Part shown: positions 35,022 to 44,011 of the stretch, one piece after another
Numbering within the stretch: position 1 is the stretch's first letter
How the letters are laid out: every line of letters starts with the position of its first letter
Source: Granulicella paludicola
Lineage (GTDB): Bacteria; Acidobacteriota; Terriglobia; Terriglobales; Acidobacteriaceae
Assembly (NCBI RefSeq): GCF_025685545.1
Contig: NZ_JAGSYC010000026.1
Coordinates: 496,001 to 560,000, forward strand
DNA: 64,000 nucleotides
Direction: 5' to 3'
Translations under genes and position numbers: made by a program
The notes under the pieces: model-generated
What the model was told of the DNA's origin: nothing
Databases searched by the model: none
What the model saw: only the letters and a program-made list of their open reading frames with translations

Positions 35022-35038
35022 CGCCCTCGAAGAGGGCG
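35022..35038. terminator. Short GC-rich hairpin
   Basis: CGCCCTC-GAA-GAGGGCG is a 7-bp perfect stem in the 180-bp gap between prmC (start 34940) and the outer-membrane protein gene (stop 35122), both on the minus strand. There is no T-tract on the relevant side, so the terminator role is uncertain. Confidence 0.3.
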
Positions 35039-35121
35039 ACCCAATACCGGTTTATTTATTAGTTGCTAGAGACAGTACACAGGCAAAATTTCCAGGCGTC
35101 TCTACCCCTTTCGGGGCAGCT

Positions 35122-35829
35122 TTACTGAGGAGGCTCGGCTGCCTGTGGCAGGGGTTGCCGCGATGGCGGAGCCGCCTTCACCGGCGCCTGCTTCGGAAAG
35201 CCCCATTGCAGCCCTTTGGGTCGCCCGCTGCCGAATCGGTACGCCACGCCCACCGTCCCCACCATCGGCGTAAGTCCGTGAGGAATCCCCAGCCCCGAGA
35301 GCCAGTACTGGTATTCGAAGTCCACGCGCGCCTTCAGCCACGGCTTGATCTCATACTCGCCGCCCGCGCCGCCGGTAAGGATGTTGTACGCAATGTTGTT
35401 GTAAAAAATCGTGCCATCCGAGTATCGATAGCCCGAGTTGTAGTTCAGGACCCCACGGCCATACATGCCCTTCGCATACGGCGTAAACAGACCATAATGC
35501 TTCGGGATGTACCGCCCGCCCGCCTCATAGGTGCGCTCGTAAAACTTGTCCTGCCCATGGGTCATCTCGTGGAAGTCCACCTCCACGCCAAAGTGCTTCG
35601 TGAAATCGAAGCTGCTGTAAAGAGTCGCGCCCTTCAGCCGAAAGCCGTTATAGTCGGACTCCGCCACGCTGAAGCCGCCACCTGCCTGCAGATCACCCGC
35701 ACGGCTCGCCGTCGTCAACGACTGCGCACAGGCCAAGCTGCCAGAACTCAAGCCTGGTAGAAGGCTGAGGCACGCTGTAAAAAGAATTGCCGCGAGGCTG
35801 CGTCGAACCTCAATCGATAGGTCTTGCAA
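35122..35829 (-). CDS. Outer-membrane beta-barrel protein
   Basis: The 235-residue product has a signal peptide (SLAAILFTACLSLLPGLSSG) and alternating aromatic strands (LYSSFDFTKHFGVEVDFHE, LKARVDFEYQYWLSGLG, GTVGVAYRFG), typical of an eight-stranded OmpA/OmpW-like barrel. A Pro-rich tail follows. Function is unknown. TTG 35829 is chosen because GGAG lies 7 nt upstream and the signal peptide follows. The longer frame to 35982 is Arg/Cys-rich and not protein-like. Confidence 0.75.
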   Translation of the reverse strand: MQDLSIEVRRSLAAILFTACLSLLPGLSSGSLACAQSLTTASRAGDLQAGGGFSVAESDYNGFRLKGATLYSSFDFTKHFGVEVDFHEMTHGQDKFYERTYEAGGRYIPKHYGLFTPYAKGMYGRGVLNYNSGYRYSDGTIFYNNIAYNILTGGAGGEYEIKPWLKARVDFEYQYWLSGLGIPHGLTPMVGTVGVAYRFGSGRPKGLQWGFPKQAPVKAAPPSRQPLPQAAEPPQ

Positions 35830-36029
35830 TGTGTCGCTCCGGTGTCGTTGGACAGGGTTGCTGCAACTGCGCCGCCGTACGCTTCCCGGTGGCAGGGCCC
35901 CACGCCGATTGTAGCAATGCAGTGCGTCTTCGCCGAAGACTCTCCGCATTCTGTAGGCCGCGTTCTGTCGTCTGACGCCCACAGGCCACCACGAGGGTTA
36001 CGCCCACCCAACTTTCAGACACACTCTTT

Positions 36030-36063
36030 TATGACGGAGGCGCTTCTATGACGGAGGCGCTTC
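36030..36063. repeat. Perfect 17-bp tandem duplication
   Basis: TATGACGGAGGCGCTTC occurs twice head to tail (36030-36046, 36047-36063), 18 bp after the stop of the PHP gene. It is probably a slippage duplication. The 250-bp gap 35830-36080 holds nothing else I can name. Confidence 0.7.
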
Positions 36064-36080
36064 GGCCCCTCAGCCCCCGG

Positions 36081-37328
36081 CTAAACCAGCTCCACGCCTG
36101 CATTGAGACGATCCGTGAGGTCGTTCACCTTGGGAAACGCCAACCGCAGCGGCGCGCCCAGCCCACGTACGCCGCACGTACGGATCACGTTGATGCAGCC
36201 CTGCAGCAGCTTCGGCGGATGGCCATCCGGCCAAAGCTCCGCAAACGACTTCATCTGACCGTCGCGGTCGGGATGGAATGCGCGCTCATCCCAGCGCTGC
36301 CATCCTGGCATGAAGTCCGGAAAGTCCGTAATTGCATTCAGCGTCGAGGCCACGATCCGCTGCTCCCAGCGCTGCGCATACTGGTCCATGAAATGCACAT
36401 GGCTGCGGCGCTCGACGCGGATCTCTTCGACAAACTCGGTAAAGCTAGCTGCCGTTGTCAGGTTGATGTTCGCATTCGGCTCCAGCCCATGGCGGTCGCC
36501 GCCGGAGATCGCGAGGTGCCCGGTCTCCTTTGTTAGCTGGATCACCTCGCGGTTCTCGCGCGCATGGCGCAGGCCGTTCAGTTCCAGCGCATGGATCGTG
36601 CTGCCTGCCAGCTCCAGAAAACGGCGCAGCTCCGAAACATGCACCGGGCCCGTCTTGTGCAGGTCCCACAGAGGATGGTTCATCACCACCAGTACCTGCG
36701 GCTCCGCGTGCAACTCCTTCAGCATGTTCAGCAGCTGCGCGTCGCTCTGCTCCGAGCACGGCGGATGTCCTTCCCCGATCGCCAGCGTTGGCCGAGCCTG
36801 GGCCGTGAACGCCTCAAACCGCTTCATCCACGCCATGCCATCCGCGCTCTTCAAATTGTGAATGCCCAGGTGGAACGTCGTTCGCCCAAACGGCGCGGAC
36901 CACTCCACACTCACCGGAATATGTCGCGAACTGGGCACCGTGCGCAGCAGCATCGGCGCCTCGACCGTATCGTGATCCGTGATCGACACGAGCGAGTTCA
37001 GATTGAGCCGCTGAATCTGCTTCGACTCCAGGTCGTACGCCATGCGCGGCTGCAGCGGTGGACGCCAGTTCGCCCGCTCAAAGTCCAGCTTGATCCCATG
37101 CCTGTCCGATCGGCGCTGATAGTGCTCGAAGAGGTTCTTCATTGCCGGAAACGCAACGAACATCGCGTGGATGAACCCCAATGTCTCCTCGGAGATGCTG
37201 GTATGACTGTGCAGGCTGACACCCGTGACATACGGCTCAACGGCATCGGCTTGCTGCCAGTTGGTCGTAATCTGCGTCCGACGCGTCGTCGAAGTCCTGA
37301 GGGATGCTGCTGAGCTGACAGTCTGCAT
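36081..37328 (-). CDS. PHP-domain metal-dependent phosphoesterase
   Basis: The 415-residue PHP-fold protein has VSLHSHTSISEETL (HxH motif), SITDHDTVEAPMLL, VVMNHPLWDLHKTG and ISGGDRHG, together supplying the usual His/Asp trinuclear metal site. No signal peptide is seen, so it is probably cytosolic. The C-terminal 120 residues (DQYAQRWEQRIVAS ... GVRGLGAPLRL) are not recognised. The substrate is unknown. ATG 37328 is favoured by GGAGG 10 nt upstream over the longer frame to 37475, whose extra part is not protein-like. Confidence 0.8.
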   Translation of the reverse strand: MQTVSSAASLRTSTTRRTQITTNWQQADAVEPYVTGVSLHSHTSISEETLGFIHAMFVAFPAMKNLFEHYQRRSDRHGIKLDFERANWRPPLQPRMAYDLESKQIQRLNLNSLVSITDHDTVEAPMLLRTVPSSRHIPVSVEWSAPFGRTTFHLGIHNLKSADGMAWMKRFEAFTAQARPTLAIGEGHPPCSEQSDAQLLNMLKELHAEPQVLVVMNHPLWDLHKTGPVHVSELRRFLELAGSTIHALELNGLRHARENREVIQLTKETGHLAISGGDRHGLEPNANINLTTAASFTEFVEEIRVERRSHVHFMDQYAQRWEQRIVASTLNAITDFPDFMPGWQRWDERAFHPDRDGQMKSFAELWPDGHPPKLLQGCINVIRTCGVRGLGAPLRLAFPKVNDLTDRLNAGVELV

Positions 37329-37479
37329 AGCCGGTTGTCCTCCGCAAGAGCTCGCCGTAGCAACTCCTGCTGGGAACGATTCTCGACAGGCAACGCAAAC
37401 AAACCGTGACCGTAAGAAGAATAGAAGCTTAATTTCACCCCGTCCCCAGCCAGATACCCCCTCCCCAGGTTCCAAACAT

Positions 37480-37615
37480 TGTCATCCTGAGCCGCAGGCG
37501 AAGGACCTGCTTCCCCGACTCATCACAACTCTCTGTCATCTCGACCCTGAGCGCAGCCGAAGGGCCGCGTCTTTTGCGCCGCCGTGGAGAAGCCTGCCCT
37601 GAGCGAAGTCGAATG
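37480..37615. repeat. Cluster of three CATCCTGAGC-type repeats (intergenic)
   Basis: Copies lie at 37480-37514 (GTCATCCTGAGCCGCAGGCG then AAGGACCTGC), 37534-37570 (TCGACCCTGAGCGCAGCCGA) and 37594-37615 (CCTGCCCTGAGCGAAGTCGA). They lie in the 384-bp gap 37329-37712, which otherwise holds only the terminator at 37668-37696. Confidence 0.75.
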
Positions 37616-37667
37616 GAACCCCTGTATCTATCGCAGCGAGAGCTGAAAGCGCGAGCCTCCAAATAAC

Positions 37668-37696
37668 AAAAGGGGCACGGCATAAAGCCGTGCCCC
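37668..37696 (-). terminator. Intrinsic terminator of the small helical-protein gene
   Basis: A perfect 10-bp stem GGGGCACGGC/GCCGTGCCCC has a loop ATAAA, followed on the minus strand by TTTT, 17 bp after the stop at 37713. Confidence 0.88.
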
Positions 37697-37712
37697 CTAG
37701 AAACTCTCCAAC

Positions 37713-38186
37713 CTACCGCCAGTGAGAGCTGCGCCAAGCTGCATCGACCGTCTGGTGCGCTTGCGAGATGTGCATCATCGCGCGATCGCGCAGACCGCGT
37801 GACTGCGGCACGTCCTCGGCACGATCCAGATCGTGCATGGCCTTGAACAGAAGCTCATTCGCCTTCCCAAATCGGTCGCGAGGCGCCAGGTGCTCATCGA
37901 TCGGGAACGGATCATTCAGGCCTTTGCCATCGTCGATCGCCGCGTGCTTGATCTCGTTGATCGCAGCATCGATCTCATGCACAGCGGCATCGTCCTCATG
38001 CCGCACCGCGCCCCAGCTCCAGCCGTCGTTCAGGTAGTGCCGCGCCGCGCGCAGATCGCTCAACGCATGCAGATACGCAGGATGCGGTCCCGGAACCTGC
38101 TGCCAGCCCTGTGCCTTCATCGTTGCCGGTGCCGTCACTACCACCAGCGCTGCCACTGCCATTGCAAACTGCATCATCTTCTTCAT
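37713..38186 (-). CDS. Small secreted helical hypothetical protein
   Basis: The 157-residue product has a signal peptide (FAMAVAALVVVTAPATMKAQ). The mature part is alpha-helical and His/Asp/Ala-rich, with HPAYLHALSDLRAARHYL, HEIDAAINEIKHAAIDDGK and MMHISQAHQTVDAAW. Proteins of this type are common in Acidobacteria and have no known function. ATG 38186 is preferred over 38201 because AAGGGAA lies about 5 nt upstream and the signal starts there. Confidence 0.72.
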   Translation of the reverse strand: MKKMMQFAMAVAALVVVTAPATMKAQGWQQVPGPHPAYLHALSDLRAARHYLNDGWSWGAVRHEDDAAVHEIDAAINEIKHAAIDDGKGLNDPFPIDEHLAPRDRFGKANELLFKAMHDLDRAEDVPQSRGLRDRAMMHISQAHQTVDAAWRSSHWR

Positions 38187-38559
38187 GTCGTTCCCTTTCA
38201 TGCTGCTTGTAAGGTCGCTATGTTAGAGGCCTTCGGCCTCTCTGTCACACGCAATCTTCAAACCGCGCTGCAATGATTAGTTGTGGCCCATTTCGTGATC
38301 TTTAGAATCGTTATCCGATGAATCACTGCGAGAATTGAAGCTGCGTTCCCTCTTGCAGTCGCAAGGAGGCTGCATCGCACATCTGCCACAAGTACCTTGC
38401 AACCACCTCCGTTGCGCTCCTTGATTCCTTCCTATCCGCAGCTCCGGAAATGCAGCACAGGAACCGCGCCTAAAGTGCCGGAATACAACCCTTTCACGAT
38501 CTTTTGCAGCGCGTTTCGCTGTGCAATTCCGGGCATGAAACCCGCTATAATCAAGGGTG
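38187..38559 (+). promoter_or_regulatory. Divergent intergenic region with gyrA promoter
   Basis: This is a 373-bp gap. A 7-bp hairpin AGAGGCC-TTC-GGCCTCT lies at 38225-38241. A perfect TATAAT is at 38546-38551, only 8 bp before the gyrA ATG (38560), so a transcript from it would be leaderless or nearly so. No good -35 is seen at 17 bp. I see nothing else in the gap. Confidence 0.45.
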
Positions 38560-41496
38560 ATGGCAGACGATCAGAACCAGCTCCCCCTCGGCAGTGACGA
38601 CAACATAAACCCCACCTCGCAGGATGCAAATTCCAACAACCCGCCCGCTGGCGGTAGCGGCGGTGACGGTCCCACTGCGCCCACCGGCCCCGGTGCCCTC
38701 CAGATGTTGTCCATCAACATCGAGGAGGAGATGCGTCGCAGCTATCTCGACTACTCGATGTCGGTCATCATCGGCCGCGCCCTGCCCGACGTCCGCGACG
38801 GCCTCAAGCCCGTGCATCGCCGCATCCTTTATGGCATGCAGGAGATGGGCCTCCAGTTCAACAAGAAGTACACCAAGTCCGCCAAGGTGACCGGCCACGT
38901 GATGGGCAACTACCACCCGCACGGCGACTCCGCCATCTACGACACCATGGTGCGCCTCGCCCAGCCCTTCTCGCTGCGCTACCCACTCATCGACGGCCAG
39001 GGTAACTTCGGCTCCGTCGACGGCGATCCACCGGCCGCCATGCGTTACACAGAAAGCCGTATGACGCGCCTCGCCGGTGAGATGCTCGCCGACATCGACT
39101 CCGACACCGTCGACTTCGTCCCCAACTACGACGAATCCACGACCGAGCCCGCCGTCCTGCCCGCGCGCATCCCCAACCTCATCATCAACGGCAGCACCGG
39201 CATCGCCGTCGGCATGGCGACCAACATCCCACCGCACAACCTCACCGAGGTTCTGAACGCCACCATCGCGCTGCTCACCCGCGCCAAGGACGAGACCCGC
39301 ACCGACCTAGAACTCGCTCTCGAATTCGTCCAGGGCCCGGACTTCCCCACCGGTGGTTTCATCCACGGCAAGAGCAACATCAAGCAGACCTACTCCACCG
39401 GTCGCGGCCGATTCATGATGCGCGCCAAGTGCGGTAAGGAAGCCATCTCCGGTGGCCGCGAAGCTATCATCGTCACCGAGATCCCCTACCAGGTCAACAA
39501 GTCCACGCTCATCAAGCGCATCGCCGAGCTCGTCACCGAAAAGATCATCGACGACATCTCCGACGTACGCGACGAGTCCGACCGCGACGGCATGCGCATC
39601 GTCATCGAACTCAAGCGCGGAGCCCAGATGGAGATCGTGCTCAATCAGCTCTACAAGCACACATCCATGCAGGAAAGCTTCAGCATGATCTTCCTCGCCG
39701 TGCACAACGGCCAGCCGAAGGAACTCCCGCTCGACAAGGCGATCCACGCCTTTATCGACCACCGCATCGACGTCGTCCGCCGCCGTACCGCCTTCCTGCT
39801 CAACAAGGCACGCGACCGCGAACACGTTCTGCTCGGTTACCAGATCGCGCTCGATCACCTCGACACGGTCATCAAGATCATTCGCCAGTCCAGCAGCCGC
39901 GCCAACGCACGTGAAAACCTCTATAGCTACTTCTCCAACAAGCGCATCACGCTCAACGGAGCCGAGCTCGACGGCATCACGCTCGACCCGACGAAGTACA
40001 ACATCAACCTGCTCGGCGGCAGCGTCAGCGCCCAGCTGGCCAACGCCTCGGCCGGCACGCTGATCCTCAGCTACAAGCAGATCGATGCCATCCTCGAACT
40101 GCAGCTCTACCGCCTCACGCAGCTCTCCATCGACGAGCTCCTCAACGAGCTCCGCGCCGTCCGCGACAACATCACCGAATACGAGTCCATCCTCGGCAGC
40201 GAGAAGAAGCTCCGCGGCGTCATCCGCAAGGAGCTCGAAGACATCCGCGACAAGTACGGCGACGAACGCCGCACCATCATCCTCGACGAGTCCACCGAGC
40301 TCACCCTCGAAGACCTCATCCAGGACGAGCAGGTCGCCGTCACCGTCTCCAACACCGGCTACCTCAAGCGCACGCCCATCGCCACCTACCGCCAGCAGAA
40401 GCGCGGCGGCACCGGTCGCATCGGCATGAAGACCCGCGAGGAAGACTTCATCTCGCAGCTCATCATCGACTCCACCCACGCCTACCTGCTCTGCTTCACC
40501 AATAGCGGCCGCGTCTACTGGCTCAAGGTCTACGAGATCCCCGACGTCGGCGCCGCCGGCAAGGGTAAGGCGATGGCCTCGCTCATCGACCTCCAGCCCG
40601 GCGAAAAGGTGGTCACCATCCTGCCCGTCCGCAACCTCGAAGAAGACTCCAAGTACGTCCTCTTCGCCACGCGCAACGGCGTCGTCAAGAAGACCGCCCT
40701 CAAGGACTTCTCCAACGTCATGGCCCGCGGCATCATCGCCATCGGCATCGACAAGGAAGACGAGCTCATCACCGCCAAGATCACCGACGGCGAGCAGATC
40801 ATCTTCCTCGCCACCCACGACGGCATGGCCATCCGCTTCAACGAGCAGGACCTGCGCAGCATGGGACGTCCCGCTTTCGGCAACAAGGGCATCACGCTGA
40901 AGAAGGACGACTACGTCATCGGCGCGGCTGTAACTCCATCGCCCGAGGCCCGCAACAAGCAGCGCCTCGAACGCGCAGCCGCCGCAGGCCTTACGGATCA
41001 GGTCGCTTCGGTGATCGACGAGGCACAGGACTCCGCTTCCTCACAACCTCTAGCTCTCGCCGAATCCGACGACACCCCAGCCGCGCCTGTCGTTTCGGAG
41101 GAGGTCGCCGCGAAGCTCGCCAAGCTGGATGAAAAGCTCGGCCTTACGCCCTGCCTCATCCTCTCCGTCTCCGACAACGGCTACGGTAAGCGCACCGATG
41201 TTGATGCTTACCGCTTGCAGTCTCGCGGCGGCAAGGGCGTCATCAACATGAAGACCGGCTCGAAGATCGGCAAGGTCACGACGATTCAGCTCGTCGACGA
41301 CACCACCGAGATGATGGTCATCAGCCAGTTCGGCAAGATCATCCGCATCGACACCAAATCCGTCCGCGCCGCCGGCCGCAGCACCTCCGGCGTCCGCCTC
41401 CTAAACCTCGAGCAGGACGACAAGGTAGCCTCCGCCACCGTCATCCCCCCCGACGACTCCAAATACGGCAACGAAGGCGGCCCACTCCTCCAGTAA
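38560..41496 (+). CDS. gyrA: DNA gyrase subunit A
   Basis: The 978-residue type II topoisomerase subunit has catalytic Y163 in AMRYTESRM. The quinolone-site residues S124 and D128 ([10 protein letters not shown]) are wild type. The C-terminal pinwheel carries a GyrA-box-like KRGGTGRIG and a later SRGGKGVIN. It is longer than E. coli GyrA (875) because of a Gly/Pro/Asn-rich N-terminal extension of about 47 residues before [17 protein letters not shown] and an acidic/Ala insert near 830-880 inside the pinwheel. GTG 38557 is an alternative start. It ends in a strong terminator. Confidence 0.97.
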   Translation: MADDQNQLPLGSDDNINPTSQDANSNNPPAGGSGGDGPTAPTGPGALQMLSINIEEEMRRSYLDYSMSVIIGRALPDVRDGLKPVHRRILYGMQEMGLQFNKKYTKSAKVTGHVMGNYHPHGDSAIYDTMVRLAQPFSLRYPLIDGQGNFGSVDGDPPAAMRYTESRMTRLAGEMLADIDSDTVDFVPNYDESTTEPAVLPARIPNLIINGSTGIAVGMATNIPPHNLTEVLNATIALLTRAKDETRTDLELALEFVQGPDFPTGGFIHGKSNIKQTYSTGRGRFMMRAKCGKEAISGGREAIIVTEIPYQVNKSTLIKRIAELVTEKIIDDISDVRDESDRDGMRIVIELKRGAQMEIVLNQLYKHTSMQESFSMIFLAVHNGQPKELPLDKAIHAFIDHRIDVVRRRTAFLLNKARDREHVLLGYQIALDHLDTVIKIIRQSSSRANARENLYSYFSNKRITLNGAELDGITLDPTKYNINLLGGSVSAQLANASAGTLILSYKQIDAILELQLYRLTQLSIDELLNELRAVRDNITEYESILGSEKKLRGVIRKELEDIRDKYGDERRTIILDESTELTLEDLIQDEQVAVTVSNTGYLKRTPIATYRQQKRGGTGRIGMKTREEDFISQLIIDSTHAYLLCFTNSGRVYWLKVYEIPDVGAAGKGKAMASLIDLQPGEKVVTILPVRNLEEDSKYVLFATRNGVVKKTALKDFSNVMARGIIAIGIDKEDELITAKITDGEQIIFLATHDGMAIRFNEQDLRSMGRPAFGNKGITLKKDDYVIGAAVTPSPEARNKQRLERAAAAGLTDQVASVIDEAQDSASSQPLALAESDDTPAAPVVSEEVAAKLAKLDEKLGLTPCLILSVSDNGYGKRTDVDAYRLQSRGGKGVINMKTGSKIGKVTTIQLVDDTTEMMVISQFGKIIRIDTKSVRAAGRSTSGVRLLNLEQDDKVASATVIPPDDSKYGNEGGPLLQ

Positions 41497-41508
41497 CCGG
41501 AAGTAGCC

Positions 41509-41554
41509 GCAAACATAAAGGGTCGAGGCTTCTGCCTCGACCCTTTATGTTTGC
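41509..41554. terminator. Very strong intrinsic terminator of gyrA
   Basis: A perfect 21-bp stem (GCAAACATAAAGGGTCGAGG plus one base) has loop TTCT. The A/T-rich base allows function in both directions. Confidence 0.88.
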
Positions 41555-41572
41555 CCGCGCACTTTTTTGCAT

Positions 41573-41600
41573 TGTCATCCTGAGCGGAGGACCTGCTTCA
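41573..41600 (+). repeat. CATCCTGAGC-type repeat copy
   Basis: TGTCATCCTGAGCGGAGGAC followed by CTGCTTCA lies directly after the gyrA terminator. It is the same family as the cluster at 37480. Confidence 0.65.
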
Positions 41601-41644
41601 CCCGGACCACCACTACTCTCCCCAGAAAAGCACCCCGGAAGGGC

Positions 41645-41815
41645 CTAACTTAAATCAGCCAACAAAGACCCCATAAAAAGAAACAGGGCGCGGACTGCGT
41701 TCGACTTGTCCACGTTGTAGGCGAAGACCAGATTGCCGCTCTGCGCGTCTTTCACCGTCACGCTGGCCTCGGCATGGGGGTTCGGAGACACGAAGATCGT
41801 CTTCGCCCATCCCGC
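41645..41815 (-). pseudogene. Fragment of an acidobacterial secreted-protein gene
   Basis: The minus-strand frame reads KTIFVSPNPHAEASVTVKDA then GNLVFAYNVDKSNAVRA and soon ends LFLFMGSLLADLS. The VVFAYNVDK(S/G)N-type sequence resembles the C-terminal part of a small envelope-protein family common in Terriglobia, which I recall only from general pattern memory. The frame has no own start or SD and merges upstream into the antitoxin gene's end, so it looks like a 5'- and 3'-truncated remnant. The call is tentative. Confidence 0.35.
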
Positions 41816-41828
41816 CTTGACCCTGAAG

Positions 41829-42332
41829 TTACGCTGCCTTTGACTGCACAACCCAGCTCCGGCCTGCGTCATGCGTCGCTATGATTTTCTGCTTGTGGTT
41901 GATCGCCGCCCAGTTGGCTTCGGCGACTTTTTCCATCAGGTCTTTGGGGAAGGTCGACTTCAGCAGGCCCAGGCCGATAAACATCAGGCGGATGAGCTTG
42001 TCGTTGGGGGCCGTGAGGACTGCCCCGTTTTCGATGCGCGAGTACTGCTCGCTGGTGAGACCGACCATGGCGGCAAAGTCCTTGGATGACCTGCCCAGGC
42101 GCTTACGGAGAAAGCGCAACTCATCGCCGGTCAGCGTCGAGTCTTTGGTGACCACCGCGACGGCAAGCGCGTTCAGCAATTCGGGCAGGCAGGGAATGCC
42201 GACGGACTCCTCGCCGGTGTCGGCATCGGCCGTGCACTCCACACCCACCAGATACACGTTCGGCAACCCGGCTCCCGGGTAGTGATACGGCTTCTGCTTC
42301 GTCGATACCTTCACTTCTGCTTTACGCGCCAT
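41829..42332 (-). CDS. XRE-type antitoxin/regulator, MqsA-like without zinc cysteines
   Basis: The 167-residue product has an N-terminal YHYPGAGLPNVYLVGVE that matches the region following the zinc finger in MqsA/YgiT antitoxins, but the CxxC pairs are missing. A helix-turn-helix follows, LTGDELRFLRKRLGRSSKDF then MVGLTSEQYSRIENG, as in MqsA-type and XRE proteins. It lies 38 bp downstream of a DUF4258 gene on the same strand. The toxin-first order fits mqsRA. It probably neutralises the partner and autoregulates, by family inference. SD AGGGGAACAGG lies before the ATG. Confidence 0.7.
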   Translation of the reverse strand: MARKAEVKVSTKQKPYHYPGAGLPNVYLVGVECTADADTGEESVGIPCLPELLNALAVAVVTKDSTLTGDELRFLRKRLGRSSKDFAAMVGLTSEQYSRIENGAVLTAPNDKLIRLMFIGLGLLKSTFPKDLMEKVAEANWAAINHKQKIIATHDAGRSWVVQSKAA

Positions 42333-42370
42333 GTCCTGTTCCCCTTGTTGCTCTGCGCTCTAGACGCGCA

Positions 42371-42772
42371 CTAAAACTTTGTGATCACGCTGAGCTTTTG
42401 TCCTTCTGTGTTCACGGAGACGATGAGCGTCAACTCATCCCCTTCTATATCGGCACCACGTACCCGGTACTTCCAGTTGCGATGCTCCTCGCTCCACTCC
42501 GGAGTTCGTTCCAGCGCCCAGGGTCCCAGCAGCATGTGCTGGATATCGTCGTCGCTGACATTGCGGTAGCTGCGGTCTTGTCCGGCATGCCGCGTCTGCC
42601 AAACAGTGCCATAGTGGACGATCCTCGTGATCGCTAGACGCAGATCGGGCTCAGCCAGACTTGGAGGCCGCTCGCCAGAACTTGCGTTTATATCAATTTT
42701 AGATGCAGAGGCCCGGCTTTGCGCAAGCCCTTTCCTGGGGAAAGGGAGCACTTTCGACTTCTTCTGTCCCAC
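42371..42772 (-). CDS. DUF4258 protein, putative RelE/MqsR-like toxin
   Basis: The 133-residue product has a disordered basic N-terminus (1-45). The C-terminal part matches DUF4258: LRLAITRIVHYGTVWQT, the SDDDIQHMLLGPW segment, NWKYRVRGADIEGDELT and LIVSVNTEGQKLSVITKF. DUF4258 is a small mRNA-interferase-like fold often paired with helix-turn-helix antitoxins. An HTH/MqsA-like gene follows directly. Toxicity is inference from fold and neighbourhood. Confidence 0.68.
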   Translation of the reverse strand: MGQKKSKVLPFPRKGLAQSRASASKIDINASSGERPPSLAEPDLRLAITRIVHYGTVWQTRHAGQDRSYRNVSDDDIQHMLLGPWALERTPEWSEEHRNWKYRVRGADIEGDELTLIVSVNTEGQKLSVITKF

Positions 42773-42920
42773 AGCGAACCTCTCAGCGGCCTGGAATCCG
42801 CCAAGTGTAACAAACCGCTAGCTCCACAACACGGGTCTGACTCTGAGACAATTCCCTCGTGGGAACGCGACATTACCTGGCGCTCCAGAATCTTTCCTAT
42901 AAAGGACACTCGCAGACACC

Positions 42921-43958
42921 ATGGCTCACCTCTCACCGTCACGCTGCCTTAAGCTTCTCGCCCTTGCCTCGTTTGCACTTGCTCTAGGAGCGCACTCCGC
43001 CGCAGCACAAAAACTGACAGAGCACCCCTGCGATCTGCTTGCGGCGAAGACGCCTTGTGTTGCGGCCATCAGTACGACGCGGGCGCTTTATCGCAGCTAT
43101 GCCGGGTCGCTGTATCAGGTGACGCGGCTGCATGATGGGAAGGCTGCTGACGTTGGGGTGCTGCCGGATGGCGTCGCCGATGCGGCTGCGCAGGATACGT
43201 TTTGCCGGGATACGACGTGCGTGATCACGAGGCTGTACGATCAGTCGCCGAACCATAACGACCTGACGCCTGCGCCTCCGGGCGGGTATGCGCATGGGAC
43301 CGGGCCGGAGGGCTATGACGTGCCGGCGGTGGCTACGGCGCTGCCGGCGATGGTGGGCGGGCATAGGGTGTATGGGATCGCGATCGAGCCGGGCCAGGGG
43401 TATCGCAACAACCAGCCGAAGAAGACGGCGGTGCATGGGGAGCCCGAGGGCGTGTATATGGTGACCTCCGCGCTGCACCTGAACGAGAGGTGCTGCTTCG
43501 ACTTTGGCAATGCCGAGGTGGACAGCAAGGACAACAAGTATGGCCACATGGACGCGATCAACATTATGTATCGGGCGAAGTTGAATGCTCCGGATGTGGG
43601 GCTCGATATGGAGGACGGCATACCGGGTGGGCTGGCGGTGCCTGCCGGGACCATGTTCGTCACTGATATGGGCGCGAACGACGGCCAGCATACCTACGCG
43701 ATGTATCAGGGCGATGCGCAGGGGAGGCTGAACGGCGGCAAGCTGAGCTCGACTGGCAAGGTGCCGCTGCTGGACCACTATCAGCCGATGAAGCAGGAGG
43801 GCGCGATCATCCTGGGGATCGGGGGCGATAACAGCAACTCGGCGACGGGGTACTTTTTTGAAGGCGTGATGACGCAGGGCGAGCCCGACGCGGCGGCGAT
43901 GCAGCGGGTGCAGGATAATGTTGTCGCCGCAAAGTATGCAGGGACGCTGCGGCCGTAG
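42921..43958 (+). CDS. GH54 alpha-L-arabinofuranosidase (catalytic domain only)
   Basis: The 345-residue product has a signal peptide (LLALASFALALGAHSAAAQ). The GH54 catalytic domain matches fungal Abf[47 protein letters not shown], the vicinal-Cys segment CCFDFGNAE, LDMED carrying the nucleophile E231 and LGIGGDNSNS with acid/base D303. The C-terminal CBM42 of fungal enzymes is absent. It should release arabinose from arabinan and arabinoxylan outside the cytoplasm, alongside the GH51 gene at the left edge. GH54 is mainly fungal, so horizontal origin is possible. Confidence 0.9.
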   Translation: MAHLSPSRCLKLLALASFALALGAHSAAAQKLTEHPCDLLAAKTPCVAAISTTRALYRSYAGSLYQVTRLHDGKAADVGVLPDGVADAAAQDTFCRDTTCVITRLYDQSPNHNDLTPAPPGGYAHGTGPEGYDVPAVATALPAMVGGHRVYGIAIEPGQGYRNNQPKKTAVHGEPEGVYMVTSALHLNERCCFDFGNAEVDSKDNKYGHMDAINIMYRAKLNAPDVGLDMEDGIPGGLAVPAGTMFVTDMGANDGQHTYAMYQGDAQGRLNGGKLSSTGKVPLLDHYQPMKQEGAIILGIGGDNSNSATGYFFEGVMTQGEPDAAAMQRVQDNVVAAKYAGTLRP

Positions 43959-44011
43959 CTTGGGGATGGCTCGAGACTGCGCGGCTGCATCTAAGGAAGA
44001 GAGAACCCACC

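Noticed and set aside
39307-40818. 503-codon open frame antisense to gyrA
   Set aside because: It is an Asp/Glu/Val-rich shadow produced by high-GC gyrA codons, with no SD and no family motifs.
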